The translations under genes were made by a program, and so were the position numbers. From the NCBI RefSeq assembly GCF_900167565.1, contig NZ_FUZV01000002.1, positions 1,578,832-1,642,831 on the forward strand: DNA of 64,000 nt. The letters are read 5' to 3'. The DNA is from Pseudoxanthomonas indica. GTDB lineage: Bacteria > Pseudomonadota > Gammaproteobacteria > Xanthomonadales > Xanthomonadaceae. This document shows, one piece after another, positions 12,477-19,754 of the stretch. The notes below the pieces were generated by a model. The model was not told the origin of the DNA and did not search any database. It saw only the letters and a program-made list of their open reading frames with translations. Within the stretch, counting starts at the first letter, position 1. Each line of letters opens with the position of its first letter.

Positions 12477-13724
12477 ATGTGCACACGTAAGACTCTCATT
12501 GCATCCGCGGTGCTTCTGGGACTCGGTCTTTCGGGACAGGCATTCGCACAGGCAACAAGCAACGAAAGTGGTGCTGGTGATGACATCGTGGTCGCGGTCG
12601 ACCTGGATGCCACCGACAGCAGCACTCATGATGACAGCGACAACAGCAACCACAGCAAGGCCTGGTCGGACGGCTACGGCACGGCAGCCGCCAGCAATGG
12701 CAGCACCGCGACCTCGACCTTCTCCAACTCGTTCAACAGCAGCAAGGCGATCGCCGAAACCAAGCTGATCGGCAGCGTTTCGGGCGTGGGCGTGAGCGAC
12801 ATTGGCAACTCCGCCAAGAACTGGGGCAGTGCTGATGGCGGACGCGGCGGCAGCGGTGGCGACGGCTACGGCGGCAAGGCCTATGCTGGTGACGGCGATG
12901 GCGGCAAGGCGATCGGCGGCGACGGCGACAGTGGCCGGGCATCCGGTGGCGGCGGCTACAGCGGCAAGGCCTATGCCGGTGACGGCGACGGCGCCCGCGG
13001 CAGTGGCGGCGACGGCGGAGACGGTGGCAATGCCAAGGGTTACGGCGCAAGCGGCGGTGACGGCAAGGCCGGTAGCGGTCATGCCCTGGCCGGCAGCGCA
13101 GCCGGTGGTGGCGGTGCCAAGGCCGGTGGTTGGGGCGGTGGCAAGGCCAACGGCGGAGACGGCGGAGACGGCGGCTACGTGCGTGAGCGCGGTGCTGGCG
13201 ATGCGTCCGGCGCAGGTGGTGCAGGCGGCGCCGGTGGCGCAGGCGGCACCAATGGCGATGGCACTGCAACCGCAACGGGCGGCGCAGGCACCTCGGGCGC
13301 AGCAACGTCCACCAGTGGCGCAGCCACCGGTACCGGCGGTGCCGGCGGCTCCGTGGCCTCCAATGGTGGTGCGGCAGGTGCAGGCGCAGCCGGCACCGGC
13401 GGTTCCGGCACGGGTGGTGCGGCAACCTCGGGTGATGGCACCGGTGGTGCCGGCACGTCCGGCGACGGCACCGGTGGCTCGGCCACGGCAGGTGCGGGCA
13501 CCGGTGGTGGTGCCTGGGGTGGTGCAGGCACCGGCGCAGCAGGGGGCGCAGGTGGTGCAGGCGGCGCGGTGACCAACGATGCAGGTGCGTTCAACATGTC
13601 GAACAACATGACCAGCGTCGGCCAGTCCGCCGCGGGCATCATGGTGGCGGCACAGAACAGCGGCATGGCCTCGCTGATCCAGCAGGGCATCACCGTGCAA
13701 GCCAACCTGACCGTAGGCCCATAA
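12477..13724 (+). CDS. Secreted glycine-rich low-complexity protein, candidate fibre subunit of a Fap-like system
   Basis: The 415-residue product has a signal peptide (MCTRKTLIASAVLLGLGLSG, cleavage probably after FAQA) and then an N-terminal Asp/Ser/Asn-rich region (about residues 27-115). A long Gly/Ala/Asp/Thr-rich repeat region (about 118-365) follows, with units such as GGDG, GGAG and two near-identical copies of GY[GS]GKAYAGDGDG. The tail NMSNNMTSVGQSAAG...QNSGMASLIQQGITVQAN is conserved-looking. The tail motif GI-x4-QN[ST]G-x3-LIQ-x4-V-x2-N recurs in the protein encoded at 13857. It lies first in a run ending with a FapF-like channel. A strong AAGGAG lies upstream and a perfect hairpin downstream, consistent with high expression of a major subunit. 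The amyloid role is inference. Confidence 0.72.
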   Translation: MCTRKTLIASAVLLGLGLSGQAFAQATSNESGAGDDIVVAVDLDATDSSTHDDSDNSNHSKAWSDGYGTAAASNGSTATSTFSNSFNSSKAIAETKLIGSVSGVGVSDIGNSAKNWGSADGGRGGSGGDGYGGKAYAGDGDGGKAIGGDGDSGRASGGGGYSGKAYAGDGDGARGSGGDGGDGGNAKGYGASGGDGKAGSGHALAGSAAGGGGAKAGGWGGGKANGGDGGDGGYVRERGAGDASGAGGAGGAGGAGGTNGDGTATATGGAGTSGAATSTSGAATGTGGAGGSVASNGGAAGAGAAGTGGSGTGGAATSGDGTGGAGTSGDGTGGSATAGAGTGGGAWGGAGTGAAGGAGGAGGAVTNDAGAFNMSNNMTSVGQSAAGIMVAAQNSGMASLIQQGITVQANLTVGP

Positions 13725-13735
13725 GCGCTCCTGGT

Positions 13736-13763
13736 CTGCCTGTCTGCTCCTGCAGACAGGCAG
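13736..13763 (+). other. Perfect 11-bp intercistronic hairpin after the glycine-rich gene
   Basis: CTGCCTGTCTG (13736-13746) pairs perfectly with CAGACAGGCAG (13753-13763) across a six-base loop. It begins 11 bases after the stop of the glycine-rich gene and has no T-run. Such a hairpin could stabilise the upstream message or partly block read-through, giving more of the first protein than of the downstream ones. Confidence 0.7.
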
Positions 13764-13856
13764 CCTGCATGCGCGAAATCCGATCCCGCCCGCGTGGCGG
13801 GATCGGTACTGCTGTCAGTCGCGCATGGACGGAACGCATGGCAAAGGAGAATGACC

Positions 13857-14339
13857 ATGCAGTCCCCAGTTTCCGAGCAATTGCGGTCAACCCGGTTGCG
13901 ACGTCGGCTCCTCTTGTGGGCTGGCCTGGCCAGTCTCGTGCTGCCCGGCATGGCGTGGGCAGCCGATCCGGCTGCGGTGGTCGCGGATCCGGCACAGACC
14001 AGCGCCGCGGCCGCGCCTGAAACGACTCTTCCAATCCCGCTGCCCAGCCAATGGACGGCAATGAAAGAACGCAGCGTCAACCTGCTGGGCGCGCCGGTCG
14101 GCGTGGCCCGCCTGGAGACGATGCGCGGCGGCGAAGACAAGCACGAGAGCGTCATCCTGGTCGATGGCAAGGTCGACAACAACACGGCCGATCACATCAT
14201 CAGCGGTAGCAACACCATTACCGATACCGCCTTTGACAGCGCCAACGGCATCAACACCATCATCCAGAACACCGGGACCAACGTCCTGATCCAGAACGCG
14301 ATGGTGGTGAACGTCAACTTCGGGGGCACGCCACAGTGA
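13857..14339 (+). CDS. Exported protein with double-glycine motif and fibre-type C terminus (candidate minor subunit)
   Basis: The 160-residue product starts at ATG 13857, seven bases after AAGGAG; the ATG at 13851 is too close to that site. A signal peptide with an Arg-rich n-region ends near GMAWA (residue 36). Residues 84-92 read ARLETMRGG, with hydrophobic residues at -4, -7 and -12 relative to the GG, the spacing known for C39-processed double-glycine leaders. The C terminus (131-154) matches GI-x4-QN[ST]G-x3-LIQ-x4-V-x2-N, shared exactly with the preceding glycine-rich protein. The stop overlaps the start of the C39 peptidase gene (GTGA), so translation is coupled. I know no named homologue. 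Confidence 0.72.
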   Translation: MQSPVSEQLRSTRLRRRLLLWAGLASLVLPGMAWAADPAAVVADPAQTSAAAAPETTLPIPLPSQWTAMKERSVNLLGAPVGVARLETMRGGEDKHESVILVDGKVDNNTADHIISGSNTITDTAFDSANGINTIIQNTGTNVLIQNAMVVNVNFGGTPQ

Positions 14340-15025
14340 AATCGCGGCGCATCGCCAGCATCCTTCTCATGCTGTCGGTGGCATGCGCACCGTTGCGTGC
14401 CGCGGAGGTCCAAGTGCGCGTGCCCACCGGCGGCGCCTACACCATGCGCGTGACCAGCCTGAAGGAAGCGCGCTTCGGCACCACCATTCCGCAGCAGTAC
14501 GACTTCAGTTGCGGATCGGCGGCGATCGCCACCTTGCTGACCTACCAGTACAACTATCCGGTCAGCGAGGAAGAGGTCTTCATGCGCATGTATACGCATG
14601 GCGACCAGGCGCGCATCCGCCGCGATGGTTTTTCCCTGCTCGACATGCGCCGTTACCTGCAGTCGCTTGGCTACGAGGCCGACGGCTTCGAGCTGCCGTT
14701 GGAAAAACTGCTGGAAGAGGGCGTACCGGCGATCGTCCTGCTCAACGACCGTGGCTACCGCCATTTCGTGGTGGTCAAGGGTCTGAAGAATGGCCGCGTG
14801 CTGCTGGGCGATCCGGCACGCGGCACCCGCGCCATGCCGCGCTCGCGATTCGATGCGTTGTGGGACAACCGCGTGATGTTCGTGGTCCACAACCGGCGCG
14901 AACTGGCGCAGTTCAACAATGCACGCGATTGGCGCACGGCGCCGCCGGCGCCGCTGGATATCGGCATCCAGCGTGACGGCCTGCGCAACTCCACTACGCC
15001 ACGTCGCGGGCCAGGAGACATCTGA
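14336..15025 (+). CDS. Exported C39-family cysteine peptidase (FapD-like)
   Basis: The 229-residue product starts at GTG 14336, overlapping the previous gene by four bases. It has a signal peptide (about residues 1-23) and one C39 domain: Q53/Q54 and C59 in IPQQYDFSCGSAAIATLL, H143 in RHFVVVKGL and D159 in LLGDPARG. These fit the oxyanion Gln, nucleophile, general base and Asp of the family. Unlike bacteriocin exporters it has no transmembrane or ABC part, so it acts alone in the periplasm, as FapD does in Pseudomonas Fap operons. Its neighbours carry GG motifs that are plausible substrates. Confidence 0.88.
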   Translation: MKSRRIASILLMLSVACAPLRAAEVQVRVPTGGAYTMRVTSLKEARFGTTIPQQYDFSCGSAAIATLLTYQYNYPVSEEEVFMRMYTHGDQARIRRDGFSLLDMRRYLQSLGYEADGFELPLEKLLEEGVPAIVLLNDRGYRHFVVVKGLKNGRVLLGDPARGTRAMPRSRFDALWDNRVMFVVHNRRELAQFNNARDWRTAPPAPLDIGIQRDGLRNSTTPRRGPGDI

Positions 15026-15026
15026 C

Positions 15027-15560
15027 ATGGAATGGACAATGGGAAAATCAATCAGCGCCTGCGCGCTGATGCTCGGCGCCCCCTTGGCGCAACAGGCCGC
15101 CGCACAGGACGTGGACGCGGCCAACAGCTCACCGGCCAAGAATGGCTTCGGCGACGAATGGGTGCCGGTCGATCCCGCCCGGCTGGACGAGATGCGCGGC
15201 GGCTTCGAGTTGCCGTCGGGGCAGGTGCTCTCGTTCGGCATTGAGCGCGCGGTCTACGTCAACGGCGAACTGCTGGCCAGCAACACCTTGCGCATCTCTG
15301 ACCTGTCCAAGGTCAGTGCCGCCGATGTCAAGGCAATGACCGAGTTCAACAAGGGCCTGGTCGTGCAGATAGGTGACAACAACACCTTCGAGCCTGCCAA
15401 GGTGCCGGGTGCGGTGGTGATCCAGAACACCCTGGACAACCAGCACATCGTCAGCATCACGCGCATGGACATCGGCAGCAACGTCTTGTCCAGCTTCCAG
15501 GAAATGAATGCCAGCAATGCATTGCATGACAGCCTGATCAACGCAGCCAGCTACTACTAA
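15027..15560 (+). CDS. Exported protein with double-glycine motif in the Fap-like operon
   Basis: The 177-residue product begins one base after the C39 stop, with CCAGGAG nine bases upstream of ATG 15027. The N terminus is hydrophobic, with probable signal cleavage near QQAAAQ (residue 27). Residues 51-59 read ARLDEMRGG, again with L at -7, M at -4 and V at -12 from the GG, matching the protein encoded at 13857. The rest includes GIERAVYVNGELLASNTLRI and the C-terminal block GAVVIQNTLDNQHIVSI (from residue 128), which is a looser version of the QNTG/LIQ motif. Gene position and the shared motif suggest a minor subunit, nucleator or chaperone. No family name was recognised. Confidence 0.7.
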   Translation: MEWTMGKSISACALMLGAPLAQQAAAQDVDAANSSPAKNGFGDEWVPVDPARLDEMRGGFELPSGQVLSFGIERAVYVNGELLASNTLRISDLSKVSAADVKAMTEFNKGLVVQIGDNNTFEPAKVPGAVVIQNTLDNQHIVSITRMDIGSNVLSSFQEMNASNALHDSLINAASYY

Positions 15561-15585
15561 CCCCCACCCACGTGAGGATTCGCAG

Positions 15586-17040
15586 ATGAAAGGGACGTCG
15601 CCGCTGAACCTGATGCTGCTGCCAATGGCCATTGCCGCCGGCCTGTCATCGCCGAATTCCGCGCAGGCCCAGCAAGCCGCGCCTGCGACGGCGCCGCCTG
15701 CGGTGCCGGCCGCCGCGCCCGGTGCGAGTTCGCTGGAAGATTTGCAGCGGCAAATCAACGAGCAGCGCCTGCGCCTGGAGCAGACGCAGCAGCAACTACA
15801 GGTGCAGCAGCAGGAACTGATGCGGCTGCAGGGTGCGTTGAACCAGGAGATTCTCGCCAGCGCACGCGCGCGTGGAGCGACGGCGCCGGTGCTGGTGCCG
15901 TCGTTGAACCAGGGCCCGGTGATGGTGTCGCCGCCGGCGCCGGCGGCACAAGGCGCGGTGGTCGCGCAGAACGCGGCCGCGTCCGCACCGGCAACGACCG
16001 CCGTCGCCGCAGCGCAGGACCCGGCCAAACCGCCTCAAGAGAATGCGCCACAGCCGGTGGGACAGGCGCCGGAATCCGACTCACGCCCACCGGAGGTGGC
16101 GCAAATTTTCGATCAGCCCGGCGTGCTCACGCCGCGCGGGAAATTCGTGCTCGAACCCTCGGTCCAATACGGCTACTCGTCCAATGATCGCGTGTCGCTA
16201 GTGGGCTACACGGTCATTCCCGCGATCCTGATCGGCCTGATCGATGTCCGCCAGGTCAAGACCACCACGGCGGTGACCACCCTGACCGGGCGCTACGGTC
16301 TGACCCGCCGTTTCGAACTGGAAGGCAAGCTGCCTTACGTCTACATCAACGGCGACACGGTCAGCCGCGAGATCTTCACCGGCACCGCGCAGGATCGCGT
16401 CTTCAATGCCGATGGCAACGGCATGGGCGATGTCGAGATGACCGCCCGCTACCAGATCAATGAAGGCGCGGCCGACAAGCCGTTCTACATTGGCTGGCTG
16501 CGCTACAAGAGCCGCACCGGCCGGGATCTGTTCGAAGTGGTCACCGACTGCGTGACCCGCTGCGTGCAGAACACCACCGGCACCGGCTTGCCGCTGGAGC
16601 TGCCGACCGGCAGTGGCTTCGAAGCCGTGCAGCCCGGCCTGACTTGGTTGTTCCCGTCCGACCCGGTGGTGTTCTTCGGCAGCCTGAGCTACCTGTACAA
16701 CTTCGAACGCCACAACGTGCAGCGCAAGCTGCTGCTCGGCCAGACCGAGGAACTCGGCAACATCAAGGCCGGCGACATCATCGGCCTGAATCTAGGCCTG
16801 GGCCTGGCCTTGAATGAAAAAGCCGCCATCAGCATCGGTTACGAAATGAACAGCATCGGCAAGACCGAACAGAATGGCCGCGACGCGCCCGGTTCGGTGC
16901 GCATCACCCTGGCCTCGCTGCTGCTCGGCGGCACCTATCGCTTCAACGATCACGTCTCGCTCAACGTGGCGCTGGGCGCGGGCGTGACCGGTGATACCCC
17001 CGATGTCTCGCTGACCGCGCGCGTTCCGATTACCTTCTGA
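15586..17040 (+). CDS. FapF-like outer-membrane transporter with periplasmic coiled coil
   Basis: The 484-residue product has a signal peptide (cleavage near SAQAQQ, residue 27) and a coiled coil of Gln/Leu/Glu heptads at about residues 47-90 (SLEDLQRQINEQRLRLEQT and on). An Ala/Pro-rich linker follows, then a C-terminal beta-barrel from about residue 165 (QPGVLTPRGKFVLEPSVQYGYSS) ending with the aromatic residue of LTARVPITF. Coiled coil plus linker plus barrel is the architecture of FapF, which exports Fap amyloid subunits. It is the last gene of the run that starts at 12477. The FapF-like assignment rests on architecture and context. Confidence 0.78.
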   Translation: MKGTSPLNLMLLPMAIAAGLSSPNSAQAQQAAPATAPPAVPAAAPGASSLEDLQRQINEQRLRLEQTQQQLQVQQQELMRLQGALNQEILASARARGATAPVLVPSLNQGPVMVSPPAPAAQGAVVAQNAAASAPATTAVAAAQDPAKPPQENAPQPVGQAPESDSRPPEVAQIFDQPGVLTPRGKFVLEPSVQYGYSSNDRVSLVGYTVIPAILIGLIDVRQVKTTTAVTTLTGRYGLTRRFELEGKLPYVYINGDTVSREIFTGTAQDRVFNADGNGMGDVEMTARYQINEGAADKPFYIGWLRYKSRTGRDLFEVVTDCVTRCVQNTTGTGLPLELPTGSGFEAVQPGLTWLFPSDPVVFFGSLSYLYNFERHNVQRKLLLGQTEELGNIKAGDIIGLNLGLGLALNEKAAISIGYEMNSIGKTEQNGRDAPGSVRITLASLLLGGTYRFNDHVSLNVALGAGVTGDTPDVSLTARVPITF

Positions 17041-17050
17041 GCGCGCCGGC

Positions 17051-18703
17051 TCAGTACAGGAACAGATAGTCGCGCAGGTGATCGGCCAGGCGCATGCTCA
17101 GCGCGGCGATGGTGAAGGTGGGGAAGGCCCAGCCGCCGGTGGGAAACACCGAGCTGCCGACCACGTGCAGGTTGTCCACACCGTGCACGCGACCATTGCG
17201 ATCGACCACGCCGCTGCGCGGGTCATCGGACATGCGGGTGGTGCCCATATGGTGGGCAGTGCCCTGCAACGCCGGTGCGGCGCCGCTTTCCTGCAACCAG
17301 TCATCCATCTGGAAGCGGCCACCGCAGGCGCGCGCCAGCTCATCGCCGAACAGGCCGGCGGCGGTGCGGTAGGTGTGCCAATCCAGATCGGTCAGGCGCC
17401 AGTCCACGTTGACCTGGCGCAGTCCCAGCGCGTCGGTATCGGCGCCCAGGCGCACCCGGCTGTCCGGATTGGGCGCCTGCTCGAAGTAGCCGATGACATC
17501 CACGTGATCCGCCTTGACCAGTGGCTGGCGGGCGAACTTGTTCAACATCCCGCGGGCGATGTCGCCCATGCCGGGCGCCATCTGCAGCGCCAGCCGCGCC
17601 ATGCCCTCCGCGGGCTCGGCGGTTTGGGATTGCTGTGGGTACAGGCTGAGCGAGGCCGACATCTGGCCTTCCAGTGACTGGCCCTCGTCCGGCTGCTCAC
17701 GGCGCATGCGTGAGCGCAGCTTGCGCATGGCGCGGATGCCGGGCGGTGCTTCGCCTTCCACCGCGACTGGTCGCACGCGGCCACTGAGCAGGCCATGGCG
17801 GCGCATCGCGGCATCGGCCAGGCACAGTTCCGGAAACGCGGGCGCCGGCCCTTTGCCGCCGGTGCGATCGTAGGGACGGGTCAGGCGCGTGGTCGAATCG
17901 GCATGCAAGGTGCCCAGCCGACCGCGCGGGTGATCCATGAAGTAGCGGCCCACCAAACCATGTTCATTGCCAAGACCATGCGACTGCACCGAATCGGACA
18001 GCAGCAACAGCCGGGCGTTCTCGATGCCGCCGGCGGCCAGCACGAACTGGCGCGCACGCACGTGCCCGCGGCGTCCATCGAGCGAACCGATGCTCGCCTG
18101 CTGCACCAGATCGCCTTGCGGGCTGGCCTGCAGCTCCAGCAGGTTGGCATTCAAGACCAGTTGCACGTTGCGCGACTGTTCCAGCTCGCGTCGATAGCGG
18201 TGGCCGAAAAACACCGGGCTGAGGACGAAATTGCGGTTGACCAGGCGCTCCTGATCAAACTGCAGCGGCGCGCGCGCCGCCGGGGTATGAAAGCCATGCT
18301 CGTCGAACTCGTGCTGGCTGATGTCCAGCATGGCGCGGGCGCGCTGGTAGTAGGGGTGCAGGTCGGTGTAGTCGAGCGGCCAGCCGCTGTCCGGCACCCA
18401 CTCGCGTGTGTCCAGGTCCATCCGGCTCAGCGGCATGCAGCCACCACCCCAGACATTGGTGCTGCCGCCAAAGGCACGCAGGCGGCACCGCGCGGGATCC
18501 AGTTCCGGTTCGCCCACGCTGGCCCCGGCATACAGGGCCTGCACTTCGGGATCACCGGCCAGCCCACCGCCTTCCAACAGGCAGATGCGGATGTTGGAGC
18601 CCAGGAACTGATGCGCCAGGATGATCCCTGCCGGTCCCGCCCCCACGATGCACAGGTGCGCATCAAAGTCGTCCGGCCCATTCTGGCGGTAGTCGAACAG
18701 CAT
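17051..18703 (-). CDS. GMC-family FAD-dependent oxidoreductase
   Basis: The 550-residue product starts at ATG 18703 after GGGGAGA. It has the N-terminal FAD fold HLCIVGAGPAGIILAHQFL, the substrate-domain segment AFGGSTNVWGGGCMPLSRMD, QFVLAAGGIENARLLL, and the C-terminal GMC signature AHHMGTTRMSDDPRSGVVD followed by NLHVVGSSVFPTGGWAFPTFT. The His in AHHMG is the probable catalytic base. Substrate is unknown. It is convergent with the Fap-like operon (10 bases between stops) and lies 138 bases downstream of the DUF2950 gene on the same strand. Confidence 0.88.
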   Translation of the reverse strand: MLFDYRQNGPDDFDAHLCIVGAGPAGIILAHQFLGSNIRICLLEGGGLAGDPEVQALYAGASVGEPELDPARCRLRAFGGSTNVWGGGCMPLSRMDLDTREWVPDSGWPLDYTDLHPYYQRARAMLDISQHEFDEHGFHTPAARAPLQFDQERLVNRNFVLSPVFFGHRYRRELEQSRNVQLVLNANLLELQASPQGDLVQQASIGSLDGRRGHVRARQFVLAAGGIENARLLLLSDSVQSHGLGNEHGLVGRYFMDHPRGRLGTLHADSTTRLTRPYDRTGGKGPAPAFPELCLADAAMRRHGLLSGRVRPVAVEGEAPPGIRAMRKLRSRMRREQPDEGQSLEGQMSASLSLYPQQSQTAEPAEGMARLALQMAPGMGDIARGMLNKFARQPLVKADHVDVIGYFEQAPNPDSRVRLGADTDALGLRQVNVDWRLTDLDWHTYRTAAGLFGDELARACGGRFQMDDWLQESGAAPALQGTAHHMGTTRMSDDPRSGVVDRNGRVHGVDNLHVVGSSVFPTGGWAFPTFTIAALSMRLADHLRDYLFLY

Positions 18704-18841
18704 CACGTCTCCCCAAGGCGCCACCGACGTGGCAGCCGCCACGTCTTCGAAGTGGAAACGGCAGGAACGGCCCGCGCAGGCCACGCACGCGCACGCTGCC
18801 GATCCGGCCGTCAACGCGAGGTGAGGGAAGCGGTGGTCCGG

Positions 18842-19738
18842 CTAGGGCGCGGCGGCGGTCGGGGTATCCAGCTTCCAGCTGTCATCCGGGTCGAAGGACT
18901 TCAGCGCACGCGCCACGCGTTCGCCGCCGGCGCCCAGATCCTTCTCGAAGACATCGCCTTCGTGGCTGATCATGAAGCTCATCACGCCGGTGTCGTTGTA
19001 GCGGGCCGGCCACGCCACCATCGCAAAGCCGCGGCTCATGTTGTCGCCCAGCCGGTAGCTGTAGGCGCCGCCGGGCGCGGAAGGTCCCTGCGCGTCGAGG
19101 ATGCGGAAGTGGTATCCGTGCCACTCGCCATTGGGCGTTTCATCACCGAACAGCGGGCCGAGCGGACTGATTTCGCCGCTGTCGTCGTCGGCCCAGTACA
19201 AGCCGTCATGTTCGCCGTCGCTGCTGACGAACTTCTGCGCGTACTCCAGCACGCCGTCGCCATCGCGATCGTCGTGCGCGTATTCCGATTGCGCATCGTG
19301 GTAGGCGAGCATGGCCTGCAACACCGCCAGTTCGTTGTTGCCGATGCGGCGGGCGCGGATCTCGTCGGCGCCGCCCTTGAGGTCGAACGACCAGCCACCG
19401 GCGCTTTGCCGCAACGGCACCGGCAGCACCCAGGCCTCCTTGCCCACGCTCAGACGCGACTTGCCATCGCTGCCGGTTTCAATCGCGTGGCGCTCGCGGT
19501 ACTTGCGCAGGAAGGCATCCACATCCTTGCGCTCGACCTGGTCGGTGGGGATGTAGTCGCGCCATTGCTTGCCCAGCACCGTGGCCAGCTTGGCCGCGTC
19601 GGCCTTGTCCGTTCCGAGTGCATCGACCAGCGCCTGGCTCGCCGCGTCGGCACTGGGGTAAGCCTGTTGCGCCAGCGCCACGCCCACCACCAGCGCAGCG
19701 GTGCAGGGCAGCAAGGTCCAGAGCAAGCGTGTCTTCAT
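18842..19738 (-). CDS. DUF2950 family exported protein
   Basis: The 298-residue product has a signal peptide (MKTRLLWTLLPCTAALVVGVALAQ). The mature region contains YPSADAASQALVDALGTDK, LPVPLRQSAGGWSFDLKGG, GVLEYAQKFVSSDGEHDGLYW and GAYSYRLGDNMSRGFAMVAWPARY, which I recognise as DUF2950. No biochemical role is established to my knowledge. Start choice lies between ATG 19738 and an in-frame ATG 12 bases upstream. It is 16 bases downstream of the DUF3300 gene, and the two families are usually found together, which suggests a joint envelope function. Confidence 0.85.
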   Translation of the reverse strand: MKTRLLWTLLPCTAALVVGVALAQQAYPSADAASQALVDALGTDKADAAKLATVLGKQWRDYIPTDQVERKDVDAFLRKYRERHAIETGSDGKSRLSVGKEAWVLPVPLRQSAGGWSFDLKGGADEIRARRIGNNELAVLQAMLAYHDAQSEYAHDDRDGDGVLEYAQKFVSSDGEHDGLYWADDDSGEISPLGPLFGDETPNGEWHGYHFRILDAQGPSAPGGAYSYRLGDNMSRGFAMVAWPARYNDTGVMSFMISHEGDVFEKDLGAGGERVARALKSFDPDDSWKLDTPTAAAP

Positions 19739-19754
19739 GGCGGGCCTCATGGAT

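Noticed and set aside
12840..13600. CRISPR-like or tandem-repeat DNA
   Set aside because: The repetition follows codons of glycine, alanine and aspartate inside one open frame; there are no constant repeats with unique spacers.
13736..13763. Intrinsic terminator after the glycine-rich gene
   Set aside because: The stem is perfect but no run of Ts follows, so read-through into the rest of the operon is expected; it is reported as a hairpin instead.
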